Shown here: positions 17,221 through 26,177 of the stretch, in pieces | Position numbering within the stretch: the first letter of the stretch is position 1 | How the letters are laid out: the number at the start of each line of letters is the position of its first letter | DNA from: Litorimonas sp947503715 | Lineage (GTDB): Bacteria; Pseudomonadota; Alphaproteobacteria; Caulobacterales; Maricaulaceae | DNA: 64,000 bases | Direction: 5' to 3' | Assembly: GCF_050271975.1 (NCBI RefSeq) | Contig: NZ_CP189850.1 | Span: forward strand, 930,001-994,000 | Notes under the pieces: model-generated | Databases searched by the model: none | What the model was told of the DNA's origin: nothing | Seen by the model: only the letters and a program-made list of their open reading frames with translations | Program-made: the position numbers and the translations under genes

Positions 17221-17388
17221 TTAGGTTGAGGTGAACGGATAATGCGCCGGACCTAGGCTGTCGCGCCAATCAGAACGATCAACATAACCATGGTCAGCTC
17301 CGCCTTCATCTTCCCAGCGCTGGAGGCAAGTGTCTTGAATGTCATTGGAATAATCCTGTTCGCTGGTTCGTAAATACTGTTTTGGCAT
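17221..17388 (-). CDS. Candidate 55-residue small protein
   Basis: The frame starts at ATG 17388 with GAGGCGA just upstream and ends at TAA 17223-17221. The product (MPKQYLRTSEQDYSNDIQDT at the start) is hydrophilic, rich in Asp, Ser and Trp, and has no membrane segment. I do not recognise a family. It follows the 49-residue candidate gene by 40 bases. A competing 30-residue frame with a hydrophobic tail (17345-17253) overlaps it in another phase; I favour the longer one, but neither is certain. Confidence 0.4.
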   Translation of the reverse strand: MPKQYLRTSEQDYSNDIQDTCLQRWEDEGGADHGYVDRSDWRDSLGPAHYPFTST

Positions 17389-17428
17389 GTTCGCCTCTTG
17401 CTCGAAATTTTAAGACGTTTCGTTTCGC

Positions 17429-17578
17429 CTAAAACCAAGCCGTCCTTACGGCTTCTGCATTCACACCTTTACGGGCTCTCCGCGCGCGACGGCGACGCTG
17501 TAGCGTCAGCGGGTTGGCTGCAACGGCGAGCGTAGAGTTTGTGTTGGGAATGGTTTGAATCTGAGGTGCGCGAAACAT
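17429..17578 (-). CDS. Candidate 49-residue Arg-rich small protein
   Basis: ATG 17578 is preceded by a near-ideal AAGGAGAAAGAA ribosome site, and the frame ends at TAG 17431-17429. The product begins MFRAPQIQTIPNTNSTLAVA, has a strongly basic centre (LQRRRRARRARKG) and ends AVRTAWF. The basic patch could bind nucleic acid or membrane lipids; this is inference. It is divergent from the OxyR-like regulator gene with 115 bases between starts, the usual geometry of a LysR target. No known family is recognised. Confidence 0.6.
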   Translation of the reverse strand: MFRAPQIQTIPNTNSTLAVAANPLTLQRRRRARRARKGVNAEAVRTAWF

Positions 17579-17693
17579 TTCTTTCTCCTTTTTTTATCGC
17601 AAGTTAAATATAGGAAACTGATTGCCATAGTTAAAATATAAAGATACTATTTTTGATATAACTTTTTCTTATATCTTATGCCGCGGACGAAGC
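17579..17693. promoter_or_regulatory. AT-rich divergent control region before the OxyR-like gene
   Basis: This 115-base spacer contains ATAG at 17610-17613 and 17627-17630 and CTAT at 17647-17650, so that ATAG and CTAT flank a 16-base AT-rich core. ATAG/CTAT half-sites are what OxyR-family dimers recognise, although the spacing here is not the canonical N7. It probably serves both the regulator gene and the small genes on the other strand. Confidence 0.4.
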
Positions 17694-18602
17694 ATGAAAC
17701 CCACATTACGCCAGATGGAATATCTCGTAGCCATTGCCGAGACGGGTACTTTTAGCGAAGCTGCTAAACAGACCTTTGTCAGCCAGCCCAGCCTCTCGGC
17801 GCAGATCAAGGATATGGAGGCTCATTTGGACGTGTCCTTGCTGGAGCGGGGACGTCACGGCGCATTATTGACCCCGATTGGAGAGGAGGTCGTGGCCCGC
17901 GTCCGCATTGTCTTACGTCAGGTGGAAGAGCTAAAAGTTCTTGTCCGGGAGTCCGGGGGCACATTGGCGGGGCGATTGAAATTAGGGGTCCTGCCAACTG
18001 TTGGTCCCTATCTTTTGCCGCAAGTGACGCGAGAGCTCCATGCCGCTTACCCGGAATTACGGTTATTCGTGAGGGAGGAACGCACATTAGATCTTCAAGA
18101 TCATCTTACGGACGGACGTTTCGACCTCATCCTCTCAACCCCGGAGGATCATCCCGTCGATTGCAAGCGTTTCGATATTGTGCGCGAGAATATTTACATC
18201 TGCGTCGCGCCCGACGACCCTTTAGCGGAAAGCCGGGAGGATATCGCTTTGGAAGACCTGAAGGGGCGAGAATTTCTGACACTGGGTTATGGTCATAAAT
18301 TCGCAACCGTCGTAAAAGATCTAGCCCTGCAAGCCAGTGCGACGACAAGCGGTGAATATGAGGGAACAAGTCTGGACGCGCTGCGTCAGATGGCGGCCAT
18401 GGGCGGCAGTATTGCCGTCTTGCCCAGCCTTTATGCCATCTCAGAGGCCAAAAAAGATCCGCAGCTCATTGTCCGCCGCATCCTGCATCCAAAGGCGCAA
18501 AGACAAATCGGGCTTGTTTGGCGTAATTCGTCTCCGCTGGCTGAAAAATATGAAAAAATTGGACAAGTGATGAGGCGCGTTGCGGAAGCCATTATGTCGT
18601 GA
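17694..18602 (+). CDS. OxyR-like LysR-family transcriptional regulator
   Basis: This is a 302-residue LysR-type regulator. Residues 1-65 form the winged helix (LRQMEYLVAIAETGTFSEAA, then QPSLSAQIKDMEAHLDVSLLERG), and the rest is a two-lobed ligand domain close to OxyR in wording (LKLGVLPTVGPYLLPQV; MAAMGGSIAVLPSLYA). However the OxyR peroxide site GHC..C is replaced here by GYGHKFATVVKDLA, with neither redox Cys. It is therefore unlikely to sense peroxide by the classical disulfide. A divergent small-gene pair is the likely target. Confidence 0.85.
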   Translation: MKPTLRQMEYLVAIAETGTFSEAAKQTFVSQPSLSAQIKDMEAHLDVSLLERGRHGALLTPIGEEVVARVRIVLRQVEELKVLVRESGGTLAGRLKLGVLPTVGPYLLPQVTRELHAAYPELRLFVREERTLDLQDHLTDGRFDLILSTPEDHPVDCKRFDIVRENIYICVAPDDPLAESREDIALEDLKGREFLTLGYGHKFATVVKDLALQASATTSGEYEGTSLDALRQMAAMGGSIAVLPSLYAISEAKKDPQLIVRRILHPKAQRQIGLVWRNSSPLAEKYEKIGQVMRRVAEAIMS

Positions 18603-18681
18603 TTTGAGACTTCAAGCGTCCTTTTTGAGAAAAACCTAAGACTTGGGGGTTTGACGGTTAATCCACCAAACCCCGTTTGTT

Positions 18682-20676
18682 TTAGTCCAAATGTTTTCCG
18701 AATAATTCGTCGCTCGCTTCAAGAAGCTTCTTTCTTGAAATTGGAAGAGACAGATTATGATCATCATTCTCCAACAGTATAATATCATCCGACTGCCCCA
18801 CTTTTTTGAGGGCCTTGGCCATTGTTTTAGATTGTTGGACGGGGACCGTCATATCATCTGTGCCATGAACGAGAACGATTTCCGCTTTAATCTTCTCTGC
18901 GTTTTCAGCGGGAGATTGTTCAATTAACATCTCCTTATCCGAATTACGGTCTCCAATAATTTTCCGCCAAAATTTGATGACACCACTATTTGAGCCCGTT
19001 CTGGCGACTTCGAATTTCAGAATATCGCGAATGTCCGACACGCCGTTCACGGAGAGGGCGCATTGGAACATATCCGGCTCAATCATGGGCAGGGCCAGCG
19101 CTTGGTAGCCGCCATAACTCGCGCCGGTGACGCAGATTTTATCCGGGTCGGCAATGTTCTGTTCAATTAGTGTGTTGACCCCGTCAACCGTGTCATGGAG
19201 CATACCTTTCCCGAATTCGCCGTAACCCGCTCTTTCGAAATTATAGCCAAAACCGGTTGAGCCCCGGAACTGGGGTTTAAAGACAACATAGCCCTTTGCC
19301 GCCAAATATTGGGCCCAAAAATCAAAATCTGCCGTGTCCCGGGCGGTTGGTCCACCATGTGGCATGACGACCATTGGCATCGGTCCGCTATCTGTTGTTT
19401 TTCCAGGTGGAAGTGTGAGGTAGGCCGGTATTTCAAGACCATCCCGCGCTGTATAATCCGCCCGGATTGTTTTCGCGATTTCGCTTGGTGCGAGTTCCGG
19501 ATACATGCCGCCAATCGAAGAAATTTGCCCCTTGTCAGGTTCCATTAAATAGAACTCTCCGGCATTGCCTTCGCTATGGGCATAGATCGTCACCATTGAA
19601 TTGTCGCGGGTTCTGGACAGAATGGACACTTCCATGCCTTTTAATGCCTTTTTGGCTTTTTCATGCCACGACTTATAAGGCTCCGCGCTATAAATGCTTC
19701 TTGACGTATCATCGGTATAACCGACACCAATCAATTCATCCGTCGCGGGGTCAAAAATTGGCCCGTAATCATAACCGCGCGGCACATCCGCATTCATCCG
19801 GAACGGCGCACGGGCCCCTGTTTTAGGATCAATTGTGAAGAGCGAAAACCCGCCTCTTTCTGTTTCCTGTAAAAGCGCTTTCCCGTCGACGACGGCAAAG
19901 AAATACTCTGTGCGGTTTTTGCTGGTATCAAATGTCTTCTCGTAGATGACGCGTTCATTACCCACATCTCCGAAGAATAATTTATAACGGCCTGATCGGT
20001 CATCATATTCTTCACGGGCTAATAATGTTTCTCCGTCTGTGGACAAAGCCGTTGCGCCCGTATTGATAGGCAGATTGCGATCTAGAGACTCTTTGCCCGT
20101 GTCCAAATTAACGCGGTAATGTCTTTCCAGCGGTTTCCCCGCATATTCGCGAAAGAGCATTAAAACATTATCAGGATCATTCGGCAGGCTATGCATGTAT
20201 CCTCCGCCATTGACGACAGGATAGGATTTTTCCTTGATTCTATCATCCAGCAGAATTGCCGATTTTTCAGTCTCGATATTATATGACAACCACCGACCGT
20301 AGAGCGTACTGAATGTTTTCATTTTGCCTGTGCCCTTGCCGCGAATACGCGCATAGGTCACGACGTGTTTATTACTGGCCCAACTGACCGATTTCACAAT
20401 ACTGTTTTCCGGGGGCAGCATGATAATCGTTTTAGCGTCAGGATTTTCGAGGTTGTAAACGAAGACAGCTTTATCCGCGCCATAAGGGGCCAGCATGGCA
20501 ATCCGTTTTCCGTCCGGGGAAATTCTGACAGAGGCCGTTCTTGGCAGTTGCGCATATATATCAATGTTAGGTGTGGCAGCATGGGCTTGGATGGACGTGC
20601 CGGGCGCATTGATGGGCGAAAGACTTAAGACGCCTCCGAGTATAGCAATCGGAGCGAAGCGTAGAAATTTAAACAT
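18682..20676 (-). CDS. Exported S9-family prolyl oligopeptidase-like peptidase
   Basis: This 664-residue serine peptidase has a signal peptide (FLRFAPIAILGGVLSLS, cleavage near AHA), a beta-propeller region (about 40-390), then an alpha/beta-hydrolase domain. The catalytic triad is visible: Ser in GASYGGYQAL, Asp in HGTDDMTVPV, His in ENDDHNLS near the end. The oxyanion region HGGPTARD is also present. I start at ATG 20676; an upstream TTG at 20703 would place extra residues before the signal peptide. It likely degrades oligopeptides in the periplasm. It stands alone. Confidence 0.9.
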   Translation of the reverse strand: MFKFLRFAPIAILGGVLSLSPINAPGTSIQAHAATPNIDIYAQLPRTASVRISPDGKRIAMLAPYGADKAVFVYNLENPDAKTIIMLPPENSIVKSVSWASNKHVVTYARIRGKGTGKMKTFSTLYGRWLSYNIETEKSAILLDDRIKEKSYPVVNGGGYMHSLPNDPDNVLMLFREYAGKPLERHYRVNLDTGKESLDRNLPINTGATALSTDGETLLAREEYDDRSGRYKLFFGDVGNERVIYEKTFDTSKNRTEYFFAVVDGKALLQETERGGFSLFTIDPKTGARAPFRMNADVPRGYDYGPIFDPATDELIGVGYTDDTSRSIYSAEPYKSWHEKAKKALKGMEVSILSRTRDNSMVTIYAHSEGNAGEFYLMEPDKGQISSIGGMYPELAPSEIAKTIRADYTARDGLEIPAYLTLPPGKTTDSGPMPMVVMPHGGPTARDTADFDFWAQYLAAKGYVVFKPQFRGSTGFGYNFERAGYGEFGKGMLHDTVDGVNTLIEQNIADPDKICVTGASYGGYQALALPMIEPDMFQCALSVNGVSDIRDILKFEVARTGSNSGVIKFWRKIIGDRNSDKEMLIEQSPAENAEKIKAEIVLVHGTDDMTVPVQQSKTMAKALKKVGQSDDIILLENDDHNLSLPISRKKLLEASDELFGKHLD

Positions 20677-20853
20677 AATCAGATCAACCCTATTGTTTGC
20701 CAACTTTTATTCTTATTAAATTTCGTAAGACAAGCCTCTTTTTCCGGAAAGTCAAAATATCGCAGTACAGGGCATGCCGGGTCTCAATGTTCTATCTGAA
20801 GCCTGAATATCTATTAAAACCGGACCCTGTGAGTCAGGATTGAGTTGAGGGTT

Positions 20854-21390
20854 TTAAACCTTCGCCGTAACCGCAATCGCGACGCGGCAGCCGGCTTCTA
20901 TTACCTTGGATAGGGCGCGGTGGAACGGAGCTTCTTGGCTGCCGCCTTCAATGGCCGTGTCGCGGTGGTGGAGTTCATCTTCGCGGAACTCTAAGAAGGT
21001 CGCGGCGAGTTCGGGTTCTTCCTCGGCGCAGGCCTCGGCCTGTTCGGCGTAATGTTCCTCAATAACCGTCTCGACGGCTTCGGTACAGGCATGGGCCGCT
21101 TTTTCGCCCATCAGCGCCGTGACGACGCCGAGGCCATATCCGGCCACGTTCCAGAGCGGAGCCATGGCGGTTGGGCGGACATTTCGTTCGACGAGCAGTT
21201 TATCAAAAGCGTCGAGATGTTTCTGCTCTTCAGCTTCCATCTCGGCGAGTTGCGCGGCCATGGGCTGCGTCGCCATTTGATTTTTGAAGACGGCTTGCTG
21301 ACCGCGGTAAATCGCGACGGCGCCATATTCGCCCGCATGGTCAACACGGAGCATTTCGGCGATACGAGGGTTTGTGCGTGTCTTTGTCAT
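20854..21390 (-). CDS. coq7: Demethoxyubiquinone hydroxylase
   Basis: Coq7 is a di-iron monooxygenase performing the last hydroxylation of the ubiquinone ring. The 178-residue protein carries the ligands in order: RVDHAGEYGAVAIYRGQ (Glu), EAEEQKHLDAF (E-x-x-H), EEHYAEQ (Glu) and REDELHHRDTA (E-x-x-H). ATG 21390 overlaps the dsbB stop as ATGA, so the genes are coupled; a longer frame to 21447 would add a non-family leader. The dsbB-coq7 pairing is consistent with DsbB using ubiquinone as electron acceptor. Confidence 0.93.
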   Translation of the reverse strand: MTKTRTNPRIAEMLRVDHAGEYGAVAIYRGQQAVFKNQMATQPMAAQLAEMEAEEQKHLDAFDKLLVERNVRPTAMAPLWNVAGYGLGVVTALMGEKAAHACTEAVETVIEEHYAEQAEACAEEEPELAATFLEFREDELHHRDTAIEGGSQEAPFHRALSKVIEAGCRVAIAVTAKV

Positions 21391-21896
21391 CGTGACTTGG
21401 ATGTAGCGACCCACCCCGCCGCAATCAAGGAGACGAGTGCATTCCACGCCGCCATCGAGAGGCCAAGGAAGTGCCAGACGGCCTCGGAACAGGCGGGTGG
21501 TTTGATCGACTTATCCATAAAGCCCAGCGGGTCATTCGGGTCGATCACGGGCATCGCGTCGACATCGCCCACGGCGCAGGTGTCCGGTGCAGGGAAAATA
21601 CCGAACTCGACACCGGTATGCCAGGCAGCGAGACCGAAACTGACGAGGAAGGCGAGGACAATGGCGTAGCGGAAAAGTTCGTTGGTTTTAACGGCAAAGA
21701 TTTGCGCGAGGAAGGCGAGGATGGAGATCGCAATCACGGCCTTATGCGCGTGACGCTGCCAGAAACACATCTGGCAGGGCAGGTAGCCGAAACCGTATTG
21801 GAAAACCCAAGCGCCGCCGAGAAGCCCGCCGGAGACGAGGAGGGCGACCCAGGGTGCAGCTCGACGGGAGTGAAGTTTTCGGAGGGTGTTCATCAT
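21387..21896 (-). CDS. dsbB: Disulfide bond formation protein DsbB
   Basis: DsbB re-oxidises DsbA and passes electrons to quinone. The 169-residue inner-membrane protein has four hydrophobic segments, the first periplasmic Cys pair in YLPCQMCFWQRHAH (C-x2-C near 41) and the second pair in the loop PDTCAV and KPPACSE. Length fits the family. Its stop overlaps coq7 by 4 bases. dsbA is not seen nearby. Confidence 0.92.
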   Translation of the reverse strand: MMNTLRKLHSRRAAPWVALLVSGGLLGGAWVFQYGFGYLPCQMCFWQRHAHKAVIAISILAFLAQIFAVKTNELFRYAIVLAFLVSFGLAAWHTGVEFGIFPAPDTCAVGDVDAMPVIDPNDPLGFMDKSIKPPACSEAVWHFLGLSMAAWNALVSLIAAGWVATSKSR

Positions 21897-21952
21897 GCAG
21901 GCGATGTAGCGGGACAGAGCAAGTCTGTCACGCTACGAAACGGCAATGCGAC

Positions 21953-24900
21953 CTACCTTCCCTCCGTGCCATATCCGCCGAGTTCCGGTAGCGGCTTCGG
22001 CTTTAATTCCGGAATCGGGTCACTCTCAATCTTCTCTTCCAGATAATCAATCGCGGCTTTCATTTGCGCGTCCTCACCCTCGAACGCGGCAATCGGCGGG
22101 TTCTCGACTTCGATATCCGGGGCGACGCCTTTGCCTTCGATCATCCAGCTACCGTCTGCGCTATATTGCGCATATTCGCCGATGCGGGCGACGCCGCCAT
22201 CGACGAGGCGGTTGCGGTCGGAGAGCCAGATGCCTGCCCCCGCAGTCTGCGTCCCGATGAGCGGGCCGAGGTCGAGCGCTTTTACGCCGGCCGCGAAGGT
22301 CTCGCCGTCCGAATAGGTGCCCTCATCAATCAACACGGCAAGGTGTCCGCGAAATGCGCCCTGCATGTTGGAGGTCGGCGCACCGGGTCCGGGGGAGTCC
22401 CAGAAGGCCCACGCTTTTTTCAACAGGGCCGCGATGATGAAACTGTCGACATTGCCGCCATTATTGCCGCGGACATCAATGATCAGGCCGTCCTTGTCCA
22501 GATGTTCGCCGAAGTCGCGGGTGAAGCTGGCGACATCACCGCCCCCCATCGCGCGGAGGTGGAGATAGCCGATCTCACCACCGCTCATCTCGGCGACTTT
22601 CTCGCGGTTCGTTTGCACCCAGTCATGATAACGCAGACGGTTTTCCCGCCCGCTGGAGACGGGTGTGACGATCGCGCTCATTTCTGTCGCGCGGCGCAGG
22701 AAACGGCCTTCATTGCGCTCAAAGTCGAGGCGGACTTCCTGTCCGGCCTTATGTTGCAGCGCGGCGTGAAGGTTGGCAGGGGTGCTGACCGGACGACCAT
22801 CAACAGCCATGATAACATCGCCATTTTGGACATCCACCCCCGGTTTCAGCAGCGGGCCGAGTTGGTCGAACAGGTCGCGTTCGCCGTCCAGTATCCGGTC
22901 AATGCGCACGCCGTTCGGGGCTTCGGAAAGTTCCGCGCCGAGGGCGGCCGCTTGTCCGGTGGCATCATCATTTTCCTGATCGCCCGTTCCGATCTGGCTG
23001 TGAAGAATACCCAGTTCAGACGCCATCTGTCCGAGGAGATCATTGACCTCATTCCGGTGTGCGATGCGTTCGGTCAGGGGCAGATATTTGTCCAGCACTG
23101 CGTCCCAATCGACGCCGCGTAAGGACGGGTCATAGGCGAAATCGCGATGCAGACGCCATGCGTCGCGAACCATCTGCGTCCATTCCGCCTGCGGGGTCAG
23201 GCCCGGACGCCAATCTTTGATGCGGAGCGTGTGCTCCGACATATCTTTCGGCGCTTCGGCGCCCGCGGGGAGGAGGGCGAGGGTCGGCTCGTTCCCGCGC
23301 GTTTGGGTGAAAACTGTTTTTCCATCCGCAGACAATTCATAATTCGCAACGCCGGACTGGAAGGTCTTCATCTCAGGCTTCAAATCGCTGATCGCGATTG
23401 TTTTCAGATTGCCTTCTGACATGACATAGAGATGGCTCTTATTGGCGGAGAGATTGTAATAATTATCAGCCGAAACGGGGACGGGCCAGATGCGGGAGTC
23501 TAGGCCGTCAAATTCGATCTCCATCTCTTTGGGCGCGGCGTCCTCATCTTTTTCGTCTTCAGAGTCAGGTGTTTTTTCTTCGTCTTTATCCTCTTCCATC
23601 AGGTCGAGTTCAGTCTTGGCCGTGAAGGGGAAGTCCGCTTCCGGATCCAGTTGGACGGCGTAGAGTTGGCCGCGTTTGTCAAAGGCCGGACCGGGCACAC
23701 GCTCGCCCCACGGTCCGCTCGGGTTGGACCGGAAATTCCGGTCCGAGATGAAATAGAGCCATCCGCCATCAGCAGAGAAGGCGGGGCTATAGGCGGCATA
23801 TTTCCCACCCGCGAGGACGGTGGCGTCGCCGCTTTTTACGTCCAACAATTCCAATTGCGAGAGGCCCTTTTGGTCCGACCCTGTGAAGGCAACATAGCGT
23901 CCGCCCTGGCTGAATGTGATATTGCGGAAGGCGTAATCATCATCACTGCCCGTCGTCGCGAGTTTTTTCTTCCGACCGGATTCGATGTTCAGTGAATGGA
24001 GGTGTCCGGCCTTGTCCTGATAGATCAGGGTCTCGTCATCTGGTGAAGGGTGGAGCGACCAGATGTGATGTTCCGAACCGTCTGTGAGTTGTTCACCTTC
24101 CCCGCGCCCATCGGCGGCGTAGCGCCAGATTTCACCCTGTTCGCCCTGATCCAGAATGACGAATACATCTTTCCCGTCATTGCTCAGCGTTGCGGCCCGT
24201 GCGCGCGCCTCACCCGGAATGGCGATGTCGACACGGCGTCTCTGTCCGGGGAAGGCGACCGTGACGCGGCCCCGCGCGGTCAGGACGGCGGCTTTCCCGT
24301 CGGCGGACATATCGGTGGAAGAGAGGAAATTGAGCGGGTCTTCGATAAACCATGTGCGGGTCGGGTCGTTATCCGTGACGAGTTCGATATCCAGAATGTC
24401 GACATCGCTATTGGTCATGTCCAGCACGGCAATATCCGCACCCCATTGGAAGACGATATTGTCGCCGTCCATACGCGGTCCGCGAATTTGCCAATCGGAT
24501 AGAGCGGTAAATTCCACTGGGTCCAAGCCGTCCATATTGACGCCCCAGAAATTATCCGAGCCGGATTTATCACTCACGAAAATGATGCGCCCATCACTGA
24601 TCATCGGGTCACGCAGCGGGGCATCAAAATCTTCTAACAACCGCGTGGCGATCTTGTTGACGGGGTCATAGGTCCAGAGCTGCGCCATGGTTCCACCGCG
24701 ATAGAGTTTCGCATTATCCCGGCTCATGGACAGGCCGTAGCGCGTGAAGACGATCGTGCCGTCTTCCGCGACGACCGCATCTGTCGCACCGTCTAGTGGC
24801 AGGGTTTCAATCTCTCCGCTCTCCGGATCAATCATTCTGATGCGGGTTGCGCGCGGGCCGGGGGCTTTGCGCGATTGGATGATGACGTGACCGTCCGGCG

Positions 24901-25246
24901 TCCAGCCTTTGACACTTACCCCGCCAGCCTCATGCGTCAGTTGCTTTGGCGCACCGCCCGTCACGGGCATGACCCAGGCTTCCGACGCGCCGTCATAATT
25001 TGCGGTAAAGGCCAGCCACTCCCCATCGGGTGACAGGACCGGATCGCGTTCCACTTCGACATGGGTGGTCAGGCGCACGGCGGGGCCGCCTTCGACACCC
25101 GCCGCCCAGATATCGCCCTCACTGCTAAACACAACTTCGCTGCCTTGCAGATCGGGTTGCATATAATAGCCCGTCTCGGTGGCGTGGCTCGTTAGGGTTC
25201 CCAATGCGGTGAAAACGGTTCCAAGAAGAAGGTGTCGGAGAGTCAT
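21953..25246 (-). CDS. Tricorn-like protease with PD40 propellers, PDZ and S41 core
   Basis: This 1097-residue exported protein has a signal peptide (ending SHATE), an N-terminal propeller of WD40-like PD40 repeats (VLSPDGEWLAFTANYDG, SPAFSADGGWLYFISD), an acidic spacer near 560-590 (EEDKDEEKTPDSEDEKDED), a second propeller, a PDZ domain near 820-890 (GVDVQNGDVIMAVDG), and an S41 peptidase core with GTYSDGETFAAG carrying the probable catalytic Ser and GILHSQIGTG carrying the probable His. It matches tricorn protease homologues, which degrade peptides. Neighbours give no further clue. Confidence 0.9.
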   Translation of the reverse strand: MTLRHLLLGTVFTALGTLTSHATETGYYMQPDLQGSEVVFSSEGDIWAAGVEGGPAVRLTTHVEVERDPVLSPDGEWLAFTANYDGASEAWVMPVTGGAPKQLTHEAGGVSVKGWTPDGHVIIQSRKAPGPRATRIRMIDPESGEIETLPLDGATDAVVAEDGTIVFTRYGLSMSRDNAKLYRGGTMAQLWTYDPVNKIATRLLEDFDAPLRDPMISDGRIIFVSDKSGSDNFWGVNMDGLDPVEFTALSDWQIRGPRMDGDNIVFQWGADIAVLDMTNSDVDILDIELVTDNDPTRTWFIEDPLNFLSSTDMSADGKAAVLTARGRVTVAFPGQRRRVDIAIPGEARARAATLSNDGKDVFVILDQGEQGEIWRYAADGRGEGEQLTDGSEHHIWSLHPSPDDETLIYQDKAGHLHSLNIESGRKKKLATTGSDDDYAFRNITFSQGGRYVAFTGSDQKGLSQLELLDVKSGDATVLAGGKYAAYSPAFSADGGWLYFISDRNFRSNPSGPWGERVPGPAFDKRGQLYAVQLDPEADFPFTAKTELDLMEEDKDEEKTPDSEDEKDEDAAPKEMEIEFDGLDSRIWPVPVSADNYYNLSANKSHLYVMSEGNLKTIAISDLKPEMKTFQSGVANYELSADGKTVFTQTRGNEPTLALLPAGAEAPKDMSEHTLRIKDWRPGLTPQAEWTQMVRDAWRLHRDFAYDPSLRGVDWDAVLDKYLPLTERIAHRNEVNDLLGQMASELGILHSQIGTGDQENDDATGQAAALGAELSEAPNGVRIDRILDGERDLFDQLGPLLKPGVDVQNGDVIMAVDGRPVSTPANLHAALQHKAGQEVRLDFERNEGRFLRRATEMSAIVTPVSSGRENRLRYHDWVQTNREKVAEMSGGEIGYLHLRAMGGGDVASFTRDFGEHLDKDGLIIDVRGNNGGNVDSFIIAALLKKAWAFWDSPGPGAPTSNMQGAFRGHLAVLIDEGTYSDGETFAAGVKALDLGPLIGTQTAGAGIWLSDRNRLVDGGVARIGEYAQYSADGSWMIEGKGVAPDIEVENPPIAAFEGEDAQMKAAIDYLEEKIESDPIPELKPKPLPELGGYGTEGR

Positions 25247-25430
25247 GTACAGCCCCAGCTATGTTATAGTGTCCATCTTTCGTGCAATCTCACGCGAAGA
25301 CAGTCAACCTGGCTCGCCTAACAGGCTTAATTGACCGGAAAACCTCGCGGGTGTGCAGTTTCCACTGGCCGTAAACCCTACCGTCCATTAACCAAACATT
25401 CAGGCGCATAACTCTAGACACTTAGGTTCA

Positions 25431-26129
25431 ATGCCGGACCCGCACACACATATTGGACATCGCCTCCGCGCCCGTCGCGAGAGCCTTGACCTGTCCGTCT
25501 CGGACATGGCGATGTCGACGAACCTGCGTGAAGATTATATTATCGCGATAGAGCGTCTGGACCAGACCGCGTTGCCCGCCATTGGCTACGTCCTCGGCTT
25601 TGTCCGGACTTATGCGAAAGGCCTGAACCTCGACCCGACGGAAGCGGTCGCAGATTATAAACGCGATGTCGCACTGGCCGATGGGCTGCCCCTGCGCGGG
25701 TCGCCGCATTTTGTATTTCAGCGCCGCATCCGCCTGCCGCTCGGCTTTGCGCCTGCGCTCTCAGTCCTCGCGGCTGTTGCCATGCTCGGCACGTGGTACG
25801 GATTACAGACCGAAGCCGTCGCCGATCAACCGATCAGCCAGACCGTCCTGCCGCTCGATATCGACACACCCGTCGCGCCCGTCATGACGGACGGCCTCAT
25901 CACGCTGCGCACCACCGCGCCGAGCTGGGTGCAGATTTCCGACGCAAATGGCACAACCCTCGTCAGCCGCATTTTTGTCACGGACGAGATGTGGCAAGGC
26001 CCCGTCGGCGAAGGTTACACCGTGTCCGTCCGCGATGCGGGCGCGGTCGAGCTCTATGACGGTACACGCCGCGTCGGCCCGCTCGGCGCAAAGGGCGAAC
26101 CGCTGACCGATGTTTTGCTCTCGCCATAG
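25431..26129 (+). CDS. RodZ-like cytoskeletal/HTH membrane protein
   Basis: The 232-residue protein has an N-terminal helix-turn-helix (residues 8-75, HIGHRLRARRESLDLSVSD, then YVLGFVRTYAKGLNLDP), one membrane segment near 103-124 (LGFAPALSVLAAVAMLGTWY) and a periplasmic DUF4115-type domain (APSWVQISDANG, TDEMWQGPVGEGYTVSVRDAG). RodZ links MreB to the envelope and cell shape. It sits 48 bases before ispG in the same direction, a common arrangement in alphaproteobacteria. Confidence 0.85.
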   Translation: MPDPHTHIGHRLRARRESLDLSVSDMAMSTNLREDYIIAIERLDQTALPAIGYVLGFVRTYAKGLNLDPTEAVADYKRDVALADGLPLRGSPHFVFQRRIRLPLGFAPALSVLAAVAMLGTWYGLQTEAVADQPISQTVLPLDIDTPVAPVMTDGLITLRTTAPSWVQISDANGTTLVSRIFVTDEMWQGPVGEGYTVSVRDAGAVELYDGTRRVGPLGAKGEPLTDVLLSP

Positions 26130-26177
26130 CCGCAATCCTGTCTTTAATCCGACACATCCCCGCGCTATAGCCCCCGC

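Noticed and set aside
17253..17345. 30-residue frame with hydrophobic tail
   Set aside because: It has a modest AGGA site but overlaps a longer, equally plausible frame; too short to support alone.
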